NCBI GenBank assembly: GCA_963457665.1
Contig: OY735213.1
Span: 51,447,785-51,511,784 of the forward strand
Reading direction: 5' to 3'
Length of the DNA: 64,000 bases
From: Thysanoteuthis rhombus
Lineage: Eukaryota > Mollusca > Cephalopoda > Oegopsida > Thysanoteuthidae
Below, one piece after another: positions 45,161 to 56,203 of this stretch. The notes beneath the pieces are model-generated. The model had not been told where the DNA came from and did no database searches. It was given only the letters and a program-made list of their open reading frames with translations. The translations under genes were made by a program, and so were the position numbers. Each line of letters begins with the position of its first letter. Within the stretch, counting starts at the first letter, position 1.

Positions 45161-45394
45161 TGCACTAATTAACAAATTGCCTGGAATAAATGATAAAAAG
45201 TATTGAGGATAATATTTCAATTTCATGAAATAAGCCACTTTGATCAGAATTAATTTCTTCACATATTGATTTTAATACAGGGAATAATCTATATATGTCA
45301 GTATATTTCTCATGAGGATCAAGAATGGATTCTACTCCTACATGTTTAGGTTGTTTATTTAAAGTAGAGATCAGCTAGCATTAACTGAGTCCAC

Positions 45395-45668
45395 TATTCA
45401 GGCTTGGTGCCCTTCCTTAGTAACTAAGCCTGCCTAGGTGACTGCCAAGCTGTAGGTTTTTGGTTGGAGTAGCTTTTGCTTAGGTGGACTGCCTGGAAGG
45501 GCTCCATCTGCCCTACTATTTTATCCCTTGCTTGATACCGGGAAGTAGATTCATGATATTCCCAAGGGCATTATTTCAAAATAATCACCAGCTGCCTCTG
45601 CTAGAGTTGGAATTCGGTTCACTGATTCTATATTCTGTACCATTAATAATTAGGTTACTTTACACCTA
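45395..45668 (-). repeat. SINE (shared central domain)
   Basis: The minus strand reads GCCCTTGGGAATATCATGAA, AAATAGTAGGGCAGATGGAG and AAAAACCTACAGCTTGGCAG, aligned with 37610-37935 and 41800-42080. Confidence 0.7.
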
Positions 45669-46059
45669 ATGCTGATGGCTTGAATTGTATTTACAATAGT
45701 AGAAATCTGTGTGTGTGTGTGTGCGTGCGCACCTCTGTCTCTATACACTGAGATTACTCAACAACTGGCCATTATATGATATTGACATTCGACAGAAATA
45801 CTAGTCAGTGCACAAGGCTATGCAGTGCCATGTTGAAGCTTTTTGGAATTGCAGTTCTGAAGAGAAGTAACCAGAATACTTTGAAGCCATTGTTTCGTAT
45901 GACAGACGAAAAGTTATTTTACATCACTATAATGTCCAGACATAGACATATTAAACAGGCACTGCCTTAGTATGACCAATTACAAAAGTTACAATATGGT
46001 AACCATACAAAATGCATATTACTGGCTTTGTATACAAAAATCTGACTATTTAGAGTTGG

Positions 46060-46062
<3 letters not shown>
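45669..46062. other. unannotated, with a short TG array
   Basis: A (TG)n run at 45709-45722. A plus frame at 45776-45970 has no recognised motif. Confidence 0.4.

Positions 46063-46109
<47 letters not shown>
46063..46109. repeat. (AT)n microsatellite
   Basis: Uninterrupted array of about 47 bp ending one base before an RTE 3' end. Confidence 0.98.
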
Positions 46110-46113
<4 letters not shown>

Positions 46114-46700
46114 CCAGTAGAACAATGAATCTCCTTGAAATCCTCAAAAGAAGAAGAAATCAAACAAAGAATCACTCCAAGATGGCAAGCCTTTGGCAGA
46201 GCATGCTCAACCTTCAAAAACAAGAAGATCCCATTAATCCAAAAAAGAAGGGTGTACAGCCAATGCATCCTCTTGATAGTCACCTATGGAGATGAAACCT
46301 GGAACAAAACCAAGAGACAAACCTGCAAACTGAGAAGCATGCAACGAGCACATGAGAGAATCATGCTCAACCTCACATGGAGAGATCACAAGACAGTACA
46401 GTATATAAAGAAGAAAATAGGAGTCAGAGACATCATAGAATCCATTAGAAAGCTCAAATGGCAATGGGCTGGTCATGTTGCACGAATGGCTGACAACCAA
46501 CGGTCATCACGACTTGCAACATTGCTCCCCAGAAATCACATGCGGAACCGAGGCTGTCAGAATACACGATTGAGAGACAAACTAGACAAATTCAGAATGT
46601 ATTGGCTCCGTGACACTCATGATAGAGAGATGCAGTGAATCCTGAGGGAGGTCTATGTCCAATGATGGATGTTAATGGACTGATGATGATGATGATTCAA
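46110..46700 (+). pseudogene. RTE-type LINE 3' end (best preserved)
   Basis: An open frame of 167 codons (46135-46638) covers the region after the reverse transcriptase palm. Order: WQAFGRACSTFKNKKIPLIQ, RRVYSQCILLIVTYGDETWN, LRSMQRAHERIMLNLTWRDH, then IRKLKWQWAGHVARMADNQR, and finally LRDKLDKFRMYWLRDTHDRE. Elements of this kind encode an endonuclease and a reverse transcriptase in one polyprotein. Here everything 5' of the thumb is missing. The frame ends early at TGA, followed by the family 3' segment and a GATGAT tail to about 46698. Only this fragment's frame is intact, so it cannot transpose. It starts beside an AT array that may mark the insertion. Confidence 0.9.
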
Positions 46701-46859
46701 AATTACTGCTTAAGTAACAGCAATAAATGGTTAATATATCTATCGGATGTTAGGACAAATAGAAGCCAATACATAGAGAAATAGTATAAAGTTATCAATG
46801 AATGTTTTGTTTTTTGCTGTTTTTTAACTCTTGAATTAAAAAGAAAAATTCGACTGTCA

Positions 46860-47025
46860 TTATGTAGGGAAAATGATTTTTGATCTCCCTCTGAACATTT
46901 GGTGAATTTTTGAAATTTGAATTTTCAAAAAAATTCAAACCAGAGAAGAATTCCATTACTTTTAATTCCATTCAATGACAGAGTTTGACTGTCAATTACA
47001 AGTGCCATGAATTTAAGTGTTGATT
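46860..47025 (+). repeat. family H interspersed repeat
   Basis: ACATTTGGTGAATTTTTGAA, CATTCAATGACAGAG and GACTGTCAATTACAAGTG match 29950-30112. Confidence 0.5.
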
Positions 47026-47168
47026 CTCAATAGTATTGAGAGATTTTGGATGTTAAATTAAAAAAAAAAGTCTCCAAACAGATCAGAATGATTAAAAGTA
47101 TTTAGAAATGCCTTCCCTTTTCATATCAATGAATTATTTGACATCTTTACTTGTCCTCTAAAATCTAC

Positions 47169-47573
47169 AGGTCTGGTTAATCACTCATTGGAAACCATCA
47201 CATGACCAATGTCTCTTGGCAGCATACCATGTGGAAAGAAAAGAGGGATTTATGGATGTTACTTCTCTCACTTTTTGTTGGGCAATGATCGAAAAGTCCA
47301 AATTAAAAAAAAACGGGCAAATGGTGTTGAACACAAACTAAGGGACCAGATTAGTATAAAATTTCATTGTAAATCCAAACCTCGGCTAAGAACCCATCTT
47401 GGGTAGGAATTTTCAAACATTTTCTAGACATAAGTCGTACAACGTTTAAATTTTCAGCCCTCTATCTTGTGTCATATATATATATATAGCCGGCCAGTCA
47501 GCTAATCGAACTTTGAAGTTGAAGCTACCTCTGTTGACGTTAAACAATTTGGTTGAAGGTTTCTAAACGTCCC
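47169..47573 (-). repeat. family A MITE-like repeat
   Basis: CAGGTCTGGTTAATCACTCA, GTCTCTTGGCAGCATACCAT, TTTTCAGCCCTCTATCTTGT, GGTTGAAGGTTTCTAAACG. Confidence 0.82.
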
Positions 47574-48126
47574 CCAACAGACACACTAATTAAAATGATC
47601 GAGAGTGCTTTGAAACATTTTTTTGTTCTCTCCAACAAATTATTTGGCTTATCTTTATTTGTTTTCTGATGTATATAAAGTGATCATCAATTGATAGTGA
47701 CTTACATGAAAGTCATTCATTTAAATAGGATTATTTGTCTAATTGCTTCCTTTCATTCTTTCTTTGTTCCACTTTCACTTTCACTTGTTTGTTCATGTTG
47801 TAATCTTCCATTTGGTTTGGAAACCAGTCTGGAAGTTGATTTGTTTGTTGTTTGAGATAAGCAAACTTTGATTGGTTTCCATTTACGCCACCAGATGGCA
47901 GCAGCACTCCTATCTTAATTGGATCTTCTTTGAGAAGGGAAAATAACTCCTGCTGTCCTGACCTGCTGCAGACATATTAATTGATTTCCCATGTCACTTG
48001 ACTTGTGAAAAACACCTGTCCAAAACTTTTAGACAGATTCAAGAGAGAGGAAAAAAGAAGAATGAAAAAAAAAACCTCTATAGGTCCAACAGTTTGAGGC
48101 CAAGACAGATTCAATTTATACCAATG
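47574..48126. other. unannotated
   Basis: Nothing recognised. Confidence 0.4.
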
Positions 48127-48209
48127 CAGGTGCAGATTTGGGAGGGGGGTCCAGTTGGTCCAGACCCCCAACTCTGCTCAGGCAAAGCTCAATTAAATCT
48201 AAATAAAAA

Positions 48210-48562
48210 TATATCCATACTTCACATAAATGAATCACCATAGCCCGTGTATCTAGCAGAACTAATTATCTAAAAAAAAGATCTTTTATCAAGAAAAAAA
48301 TATAAAAAATAACAGCTCAAGATTGGGCATTGTTGGTCAAAAATGACCATAGAGAGCAAAGAAAAGCACTTTTTTGAAAAATCAAAAACATCTTTTTTAT
48401 ATGGTGCCTAGTGGTGTACTTGTGTAAATTTTCAAAGTTGTAAGCCCCACAAATGTGACCAGGAATGCCCAGACACACACACATAAATAAGCAAAGAGAA
48501 AAGAATCTGTGGCCCACTTAGCCAATTGGTCGGTGGGCTATTTGTGGGGCTATGGTAATTAT
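48210..48562 (-). repeat. family B MITE (nested)
   Basis: CTTCACATAAATGAATCACC and ATAGCCCGTG at the left, AAAAATGACCATAGAGAGCA, GTGACCAGGAATGCCCAGAC, and TTTGTGGGGCTATGGTAATT at the right. The longest terminal inverted repeat of the family. Confidence 0.9.
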
Positions 48563-48565
48563 AAA

Positions 48566-48668
48566 ATATGACCAGAAGAGACATACACACAAAAGGAAAG
48601 AGAGAAAAATATGTTGTCCACTTTGCTGGTTGGTTGAACGGACCATTTGTGGGTCTAAAGTGATTTGA
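48566..48668 (-). repeat. family B terminal fragment in tandem
   Basis: TATGACCAGAAGAGACATAC, GTTGTCCACTTTGCTGGTTG and CATTTGTGGGTCTAAAGTGA repeat the last 100 bp of the adjoining family B copy. Confidence 0.8.
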
Positions 48669-49041
48669 TATATAGATAAAGACATTTTGTAAATGAAAAA
48701 AACCCAAATAATCCTAAGTTATCATGAATCAATCTTATAAGTAAAATTTCATTATTTTGTTTTTCATCTAAAATTAGATGTCTTTTGTCTTTACAAACTT
48801 AAAAATTTTTTTTACTTTAGTCCTTTGCCAGCCAATTTTAGTGTTAAAAAAAGCTACAACTTGAATGTAAGTGAAAAATACCAGAACACAAATCACTTTA
48901 TATTTTATGTTTGAAGTTTATTTTTTCATTCATGTATTTATTTGTAAAAACTGATTTTTTTTTCACACATTAGGCCCCCTTCCTGCTCAAAATCTATTTG
49001 GCACCATCTAACCCCTACCCACAATCTTGTATCTGCCCCTG

Positions 49042-49544
49042 CAATGGATATTGGTCTGTGAAATAACTGCATTCCATGTGCTTTCAATGAGTTTTCTAAA
49101 CAATTCATATTGTAAGATGGGCCAATAATAGCACAACAACCATCTTTCAGAAAACATTTATTTTGGGTGTTTAATTGGCCTTAATCAAACTCTCTTTATT
49201 TTCTCCTCAGAATTTGGCATCATGTAAATGCTTAACCTTTGTAAAATCAATATCTTGACATTTAGAAGACATTTGATAAAACCAATACATGTGCCTGTAA
49301 AACATTTCAAATTACACAGTGTAGGCCCTAATTCAATTTTCATGAACTTGCCTGCTTTTATCGTTGCTTGACAGACCATCTGAGCTTTGCTTTCTTGTAC
49401 ATTTCAAAGTCAAAGACCATACTGTGCTGACAACTGAAGGCAACCAGAAGGCTACTCTTCCACTTCGCTAATATCCTTTCAAATGGGGGAGTGTGCGACT
49501 ACTTTCCCAATCTTTTCTATGCTAATCACACAGCTTAGGGTATA
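49042..49544. other. unannotated
   Basis: Nothing recognised. It may include the body of the tRNA-headed SINE at 49545. Confidence 0.35.
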
Positions 49545-49613
49545 CCTGAAATCAAACCTGAATCCTTGTGTGTTTGAGGCTGACATGCTTACCATTATAC
49601 CATCTCGAAGGAC
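49545..49613 (-). repeat. tRNA-derived SINE head
   Basis: On the minus strand, GATGGTATAATGGTAAGCAT (A box, resembling Glu/Asp/Gly tRNAs) and ATTCAGGTTTGATTTCAGGT (B box). No matching acceptor stem. Confidence 0.65.
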
Positions 49614-49741
49614 TTGTACATTTTCTGATTTCTAATAGCATTGATCTCATTAGAAACTATTTCTTTATTTCTGATTTTTTGCTTTTTGCTTTTGTGGTCA
49701 AAGAGTGTATCGACAAAATGATTTTCTGCCACCAGTAAGAA

Positions 49742-49826
49742 CTCTAGTAGCTCAGTTAGTAGAGCGGTGCCAAACATAGGCAGCTTCCCGAGCTAAAAAG
49801 GACATGAGTTTGAGTCTTGTCTAGAG
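49742..49826 (+). repeat. tRNA-like sequence, SINE head or tRNA pseudogene
   Basis: CTCTAG at 49742 pairs with CTAGAG at 49821. TAGCTCAGTTAGTAGAGCG is an excellent A box and D-arm. TGCC(AAACATA)GGCA forms a 7-base anticodon-like loop but lacks the U33 position. GAGTTTGAGTCTTGT is B-box-like. An extra segment of about 12 bases sits where the variable loop should be. This argues against a working tRNA gene. Confidence 0.6.
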
Positions 49827-50079
49827 ATTATTCTTTATTCTTGATCTGCACTGTTTACTCCATGTTGTTGACTGACTGTCTGAGTTAAATGCAATAAAAA
49901 GCAACTAAAAAATTCAAGATGGAAGAAAGATTAATGGTTGACAATGCTTCATCTGATGAAAAATAAGCCCGGATGATATTAACCATAGAGATATTTCAAT
50001 GAATAACAACAAAAAAATGTACATAATCAAAGTCTGATTCAAGATTTTGAGCTGGGGATCCAATTTTTATTCATTTCTT

Positions 50080-50460
50080 TATTCATCGAATCACCATAAT
50101 CCTCCAAATGACTGATCAACCAGCTAAGTGGGCTACAGATTCTTTTCTCTTTGAGTCTCCATGTCTATATCTATGTCTGTGGGTGCTCCTGGTCACATTT
50201 TGGGGCTACAAGCTTGAAAATTTGTCCGAGTACACCACCAAGCACCAATGTTTTTTGGTTTTTACAAAAAAAAAATCCTGCTTTTTTGGGTCTCTATGGT
50301 CATTTTAGACCCAAAATGCCCAAATGTTGTGCTGGTATTTTTTTTTTTTTTTTTAGAAAATCTCAGATAAAAGATTTGTTTTTTTCTGAGATGATTTTAG
50401 AAATTTTTTAGGTAATTATTTCTGGTCCATGCACAGGTTACAGTAATTCATTTATGTGAG
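50080..50460 (+). repeat. family B MITE
   Basis: ATCGAATCACCATAATCCTC, AACCAGCTAAGTGGGCTACA, GCTTGAAAATTTGTCCGAGT, and AGTAATTCATTTATGTGAGG at the right end. Followed directly by an AT array. Confidence 0.88.

Positions 50461-50463
<3 letters not shown>

Positions 50464-50517
<54 letters not shown>
50464..50517. repeat. (AT)n microsatellite
   Basis: About 54 bp of uninterrupted AT adjoining the right end of a family B copy. Confidence 0.98.
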
Positions 50518-50528
<11 letters not shown>

Positions 50529-50827
50529 TGCCCTCCATCTAATTAGACAATGGATATGATAAATGTTTGTTTTTAAGATTAATTTTGGATTTGTTTTTTC
50601 ATTTATAAAATTCCTTTATTTAGTTGTTTGAAAAAGTTTTTTTTCGATTGTCCTTTGTCCAAGCATGGGGTGGGATGGACCCCTCACCCCTTGATCTATG
50701 CCTGATAATTTTGTTGTTTGATACTCTCTTGTTCATCTATTTTCGTGCCAAATCAGCCTTCAAAAAACAAATTTTAAGCATGACTGATCAAAGAATAAAA
50801 GACATTATCATTAATCACAAATATACA
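50518..50827. other. unannotated
   Basis: A plus frame at 50624-50830 has no recognised motif. Confidence 0.35.
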
Positions 50828-51085
50828 TAAAGAAGTGCTGGTGGCTAAACGGTTAGCAATGTAAAAAATGGACTGGGTGCAAAGTTCAAACTCTGACTAA
50901 GAATGGCACTAATGTCTATGGGAAAGACATGAATCCTCCAAATTATGGGTAAAATGGTGAATTGACACCACTTCGGATGCTTGTCACCTCAATGTCTATT
51001 TCTCATGTCACAAACCTTGAGGAACTATCCGAGACAAAAACTTGTGATACGTGAAACTCAGACAGGAACAGCTGATACCATAGCT
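50828..51085 (+). repeat. tRNA-derived SINE with shared central domain
   Basis: The head has TGGTGGCTAAACGGTTAGCA (A box) and AAAGTTCAAACTCTGACTAA (B box). The body has TATGGGAAAGACATGAATCC, CTCCAAATTATGGGTAAAAT, and a tail ACCTTGAGGAACTATCCGAG. It is the only copy of this SINE family here with a clear head. Confidence 0.8.
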
Positions 51086-51289
51086 AGCATAAGAGCTCAA
51101 CTTTGTTTAACAAATACACATGCCTCATTCTTATTTATGTTATGATATTAACTACTTTACTACAGGATTTATCGAATGATGTTTGTTCTGTACAGTGTTT
51201 TCAAATCTTTTGATTTCTTTATAGAATCTATGTGTTCTGCATAAGTGTGTTATAGCTTTGATGTTTAATAATGTAAAACCAGATGGGGT

Positions 51290-51790
51290 TGAGACTTAGC
51301 AATGTCTTGGAATGCATAAGGTCATGTCCATCTATTTCGACACAGTATCTCCTAAAGTCCTCCATTAATTTTGTGGAATGGTGGACCGTGGACTATGGAA
51401 CAATGGATCAAATTTGGGGGCAGATTGGAATTTTTTCAGTTGAGGGATGTTTTACATATTTTCAAACTGTACTTGAAAATATGGAGAGTCAAAATTCACA
51501 CAGTTTCCTTTCTTTCATCGTAGCTATATATGAACTGATTTTCATTCATTTTTTAGTTACTTTTGGCAGAGGTATGCGTTCTGAGTGCTTTCTAGTTACA
51601 TCTGTCAAAGAAGTTGTATAGCTATACTGTGTTTCTGTCAGTCTACACAACAGTATGTTCAATGAATTTTGTAGAAGTGTGAGCAATGGGGGTAAGAAAA
51701 AGTTAGTTAAATTTGGGGGTGGATCCAAGAATTTTTTTGATTGAGAGAAATTTATCTATTTTTTTCCCCTTTTTCATACATTCATGTAAT
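51290..51790 (+). repeat. family D repeats, two elements in series
   Basis: Units with AATTTTGTGGAATGGTGGAC near 51368 and GAATTTTGTAGAAGTGTGAG near 51665. A 3' signature GGCAGAGGTATGCGTTCTGA at 51569, then a new unit with GGGGGTGGATCC near 51715. Confidence 0.75.
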
Positions 51791-51924
51791 CATATAAACA
51801 TTCATGTAGGAACTATATCTTGTTTGGCACTGAAGTTACTCAATGAAAAATCGAACGTTGTACAGGGTCTGAACCTGCACTGGCCTGGAGGCAGCCTATA
51901 AGTGGCTTGTCTCTTACCCTTACT

Positions 51925-52235
51925 TTGTCATTCCTGTTTTTTTAAAAATTCTGATTCTTTTAGTGATCACCGCCCTACAAAAGGCATTGATCATCCCTTT
52001 TTTGCAATTTCTTAAAATCATCAACCCCATAGTAAGCATGCTGCCATTGGTCACATGACCATTTCTGTTGACTGCTTAAACAGATCTGTTTCTCTTTCTT
52101 TTTGCCTCAGACTTTTTTTCTAAGCAGAACTGTGGTACTCAAAGTAGAGTGAAACAGAAAACCTTTAAATTTGATTGCAAAGACAGACCTGTTTGAAAAT
52201 GTGTTGTATTGAGTTTCCTGGAAGGAATATAATAG
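51925..52235 (+). repeat. family A 3' half plus duplicated flank
   Basis: GTGATCACCGCCCTACAAAA and CATGCTGCCATTGGTCACAT are family A. The match to 53500-53822 continues beyond the family A end through TTTGCCTCAGACTTTTTTTC, TTTGATTGCAAAGACAGACC and GAGTTTCCTGGAAG, so flanking DNA is shared as well. Confidence 0.85.
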
Positions 52236-52284
52236 GAAGAAGCCTGTACGCGACTAACAACACCCTTTGCAAAGCTGGAGTTTG

Positions 52285-52352
52285 GTTGGTGAGAACATTG
52301 CCACATATAAACTGCTTCCTGCTGGACGTGGGTTCAAGCCCCACGCAATGTT
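52285..52352 (+). repeat. tRNA-like head
   Basis: A T-arm with 5-bp stem and 7-base loop, GTGGG(TTCAAGC)CCCAC, preceded by TTGGTTGGTGAGAAC as a D-arm-like A box. No clear acceptor stem. Confidence 0.55.
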
Positions 52353-52486
52353 TCATTTACGTGATCTAAGGCCACTCAATTTGCTACAAAGTGACTTAGG
52401 TGTTGAGTAAAACATAGTCCTTACATGAATGTCTTTATAAATATCACATTCTGTTGCATATAAATTGTCTATATTCTAATACTTAA

Positions 52487-52835
52487 TACATTCATGCAAA
52501 TATGTTCATGACTGTCCACACAATATCTCCAAAAGTTCTCAATAAAATTCAAGGATATTTTTGAAAGGGTGGAAAATAGTCTACGAAAGAAATGATTCAA
52601 GGCACATTTACCTCCCCTACATCGTAGTTATATGTACACAACATGTAATATCACCATAAGTTCATATCTGTCCACATGATATCTCCATGATCTCTCAATA
52701 AAATGTTGTGGAAGAGTGGACGATGGGCCCTGAAAGAAGAGATTAAATGTAGGAATTGATTCATGCACAATCACCTCCCTTAACACAATGGGGTCGGGAG
52801 AGGTGAGTGCACTCTGAGGGCTTCCTAGTTATCTT
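52487..52835 (+). repeat. family D repeat, two units
   Basis: GACTGTCCACACAATATCTC and CTGTCCACATGATATCTCCA start units about 160 bp apart. TACCTCCCCTACATCGTAGT and GTGCACTCTGAGGGCTTCCT at the end. Confidence 0.8.
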
Positions 52836-53232
52836 ATTTGATGGCTAAATGGATTGTGAGCAGGTAAATTTCATAAACAATTAAGCATTTTAAGTTATCC
52901 TTACTAGATATCATCAAAAGGATTCAATGTACCTGGTTTTGATAATCTGCTATTAAAAGCCGGGAAAAAATCTTCATTTTTGTTTTGTTGAAAGCAAAAA
53001 CGATAGGATTTTTTTGACTGAAGTTATTGGTGAGTTCTACCAATGGTTTTATTTGCAGGTGCATGATTGAAAACTGTTTGGAGGATTCCTAAAGAAAACA
53101 AAAATGGCTTCCATGTCTTCATCATGGAGTTCCTTATTGTGATTATTGATTGGTTGGATTATTTTTTATAAAGTTTTGAGGGAGACAAAAAAAGATGGGA
53201 AGCAATTTTTGCTAACAGTAAATCATCTTTGT
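52836..53232. other. unannotated
   Basis: Nothing recognised. Confidence 0.4.
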
Positions 53233-53822
53233 TCTGAAACTGAAAACCAAAACTGTCAACGTAGGTTTCATTTAGTCTTTAAGTGGGTCTGCCCAGCTAT
53301 TTATCTTGTGTACAAGGCTGTACCAATGGAGATAAATGGCTGAAAATTCAAATGTTTACTTCCTATCATGTCTAGAAAAAATGATTTTTGTTATTTTTGT
53401 TTTTTTAACCTCCCCTTCCAAAAAAAAACTCTTGGTGGGGGATTCAATTTTCAAATTTTTGCTAAATTAGTCCCTTAGTTTGTCATACCTGTTTTTTTGA
53501 AAATTCCGACTTTTTAAGTGATCACCACCCAACAAAAGGCAAGAGCAGTGATTTATCCATTGATCACCCCTTTTTGTAATTTTTTGAATTGATCAACCCC
53601 AACAAAGCATGTTGCCATTGGTCACATGACCATTTCTATTGAGTGCCTGACCAGATCTGTTTTTCTCTGTTTTTGCCTCAGACTTTTTTCCAAGTAGAGC
53701 TGTGGTTCTCAAGATAGGGTGGGACAGAAAACCTTTCAATTTGATTGCAAAGACAGACCTGTTTGGAAATGAGTCGTATTGAGTTTCCTGGAAGAAATAT
53801 GGTTGGGAATACCCAAAATAAT
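53233..53822 (+). repeat. family A MITE plus duplicated flank
   Basis: A full family A copy (ACCAAAACTGTCAACGTAGG to GAGTGCCTGACCAGATCTGT, 53233-53660) followed by about 160 bp shared with 52095-52235. Confidence 0.85.
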
Positions 53823-54235
53823 GTTTTAAATGATTCACTGTACATGTCAGACTACATGAAGAATGGTTCGCAAGGGTATTTGCTAGTCTACCACTCAATG
53901 AGTGTCAGTCAAGTCACATAACTGTCTATATCAAGCTTCCGCAGAGGACCTCCTTGTCCCAAGACACAGTGTATTGGATAATATTTAAAAAAAATGTTAA
54001 TGTCTGTCTTATATACTTATATATTATTATATGATGCTGAATATTCACATTTTTTGGCACTACTCTGGATTACAGACACTATTAGAATTTATGTAACATT
54101 CATTGAATTCATTTTAGAGAGGCAGAAGCAAAATGTAAAAATTGCAAATTTGGAAAAATAACTTTCTTACAATATCATCATTCTATTAGCAGTGTTATAT
54201 AAAGGCATCATGAGCTTTTATTAAAAAATATACGT
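53823..54235. other. unannotated
   Basis: Nothing recognised. Confidence 0.4.
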
Positions 54236-54800
54236 AACTCACCATAACAGTCAAAAATTGTACAACTTGTGTTGAAATTTGAAGTCATGCAAAAAGAATT
54301 CTATTGAAGAATTAATATAGTCAGAATAAATTCTATTCATGATATCAGTGGTGTTTTCAACTGGAAAACATCTAAAATAGTGTGAAACAATACATCTAGA
54401 AACATTTGGGTTCTGCTGAATTTAGAAAATATTAGAATAAAGCCCCCAAAAGGTCAAAAAAGCTTTTCCCAGAAATCAAAAATACATTTTTTAGAGGGGG
54501 TTTAGTCGAGTACTGATGCCAATTTTCAAATGTGTAGACAAAGTGGTATGGCCAGGAGTAATGGAACATAGAAACCAATTAATAAACCAGTCAAAATAAG
54601 GCCCTAGAAAGGGTTAAAAAAAAAAAAAAATTTTTTTTTTTATAAAGGGATCAAGTGGGGTACTGCTGCCAATTTTCAAGCCTGTGGACAAAACGGTATG
54701 GCCTGGAGTGCTGGAATACACAAATACATAAACAAATAAATGAACATATGGAAAAGGATAGAACCCTTCACCATCTTTAATGGCTACCATTGTTCCACTC
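54236..54800 (-). repeat. family C MITE with internal tandem duplication
   Basis: Ends AACTCACCATAACAGTCAAA (left) and GAACCCTTCACCATCTTTAA with GGCTACCATTGTTCCA (right). The middle, from an ATAAGGCC-like block through GTACTG(A/C)TGCCAATTTTCAA to GGCCAGGAGT/GGCCTGGAGT, is present twice, at about 54430-54570 and 54580-54722. Confidence 0.85.
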
Positions 54801-54899
54801 TTTCCCACCTTCGGTGGCTTCAGTGATTCAATTATCCACTCTGATATTTATAACTTTATTATGATGATCTAAAAATTCAAGATAACCCATCTTTGGCTG

Positions 54900-55368
54900 T
54901 TCGGTATTATAAACTGTCAACAAAAACTGTTACAAAAACTATCAATAAACATTTCTTCAGTTTTCAAGCTTGTCTGGCTGGCTATATATGTACATGTTTA
55001 ACACACATACATGCTGCTCTAATGAAGCTAGAAAGCTGAACATTTAAACATTTCTTCCTTATTTGGTTTAGAGAAGACAGTGCTCCTATTTTTTTTTTGA
55101 GAATTTCCCCTCAATAGGTTTTTAGTAGGGCTCCCAATTTGCAATGTAAGTTTATGCTAAATTGATCGCTTAGTTTGCGTCTGGCAGAATTCATGCTTGT
55201 TATTTGAAAATTCAGTCTTTTTTAATGATCATTGCTTAACCAAAGCAAGAGAATTAATTCATTTCCATCCTTTTTTTAATATTCTTTTATTGATCACTGC
55301 CAACACAGCATGCAGCCAAAAGACATTGGTCATGAGATGGTTTTTATCAAGTTACTAACTAGACATGT
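54900..55368 (+). repeat. family A MITE-like repeat
   Basis: AAACTGTCAACAAAAACTGT, CTAATGAAGCTAGAAAGCTG, GCAGCCAAAAGACATTGGTC, and an ACTAACTAGACATGTGTTT end. Confidence 0.82.
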
Positions 55369-55720
55369 GTTTGGAATTCTTTAGAGTAAAAGAAAGGTTT
55401 AGAAATCTTTGCAAAATTCTGAATGATAAAGTCAAAGAAATTTGGTAATTTTCCAGTGATGGGATTGAATGCAATCACTTTCTCTTTTATTTTATTGACT
55501 TTGTTATTTTGAAATTTACATATAATTGTTTATTATAAATATTGTTTTATATTTATTTTTCAGGTGAGTTATCCAGTTGAGCTACAGTTTTAAAATCTGC
55601 ACATGGGTATGTTAAATAAAAATTGTATATATCTCTACTTTTGTATGGGGGTAATTTCATATTACAAATTGAGAAACCTGGAGCACTTGATTTATATTGG
55701 CTATTTTTGCAACAATGCGT
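55369..55720. other. unannotated
   Basis: Nothing recognised. Confidence 0.4.
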
Positions 55721-56203
55721 CATGTCGTCATTTTGACATGGGCCATCTGGCGATTTTAGATGGCTAAAAGTGACTTAAAAATAGTCATCTGGTAGATTTA
55801 TTTGCGAGGTATTTGTGTAGATTTCACATCCACTGTATTAACATTAATTTTGAATTTTAAAAGTGATCGATAAAATCATCTAAGGGTCATGTTTATAATG
55901 CACATGTGTGAATTTATTTAATTTAGATGAAACATTATTATACACTGATTCAATTTTTTATAATACATGGATTCTTACCAAATTTTTACTTTTTTTACAA
56001 TAAAATATTGATTGATTTTATATTTTACAATAAAATAAAACTAAAAGCAAAAATAATTGCTCTTTTTCATTAACCAAAAAATTGCTGAATACGTGATTTT
56101 TGAATCAAGATTGATGTTATTTGTTCAGTGGCAAAAAATCTAGCAAATCTTAACCATTTAAAATCGCCAATATACCGATGACCCATATCAAAACGGTGAC
56201 ATG
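55721..56203. mobile_element. 483-bp element with ~45-bp inverted repeats
   Basis: The left end CATGTCGTCATTTTGACATG then GGCCATCTGGCGATTTTAGA. The right end, reverse complement CATGTCACCGTTTTGATATG then GGTCATC and GGCGATTTTAAATGG. The AT-rich interior has no frame. Non-autonomous DNA transposon of unknown superfamily. Confidence 0.65.

Larger units (their letters stand above)
48127..49041. mobile_element. DNA transposon with CAATG duplication, hosting two family B copies
   Basis: The left end CAGGTGCAGATTTGGGAGGG and the right end, reverse complement CAGGGGCAGATACAAGATTG. CAATG occurs immediately outside both ends (48122-48126 and 49042-49046), a perfect 5-bp repeat. Family B sequence at 48210-48668 lies inside. 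The superfamily is uncertain: the ends look hAT-like but an 8-bp duplication does not fit. Confidence 0.55.

Noticed and set aside
49742..49826. Functional tRNA gene
   Set aside because: The anticodon loop lacks U33, the variable region is oversized and the T stem has a mismatch. A SINE head or pseudogene fits better.
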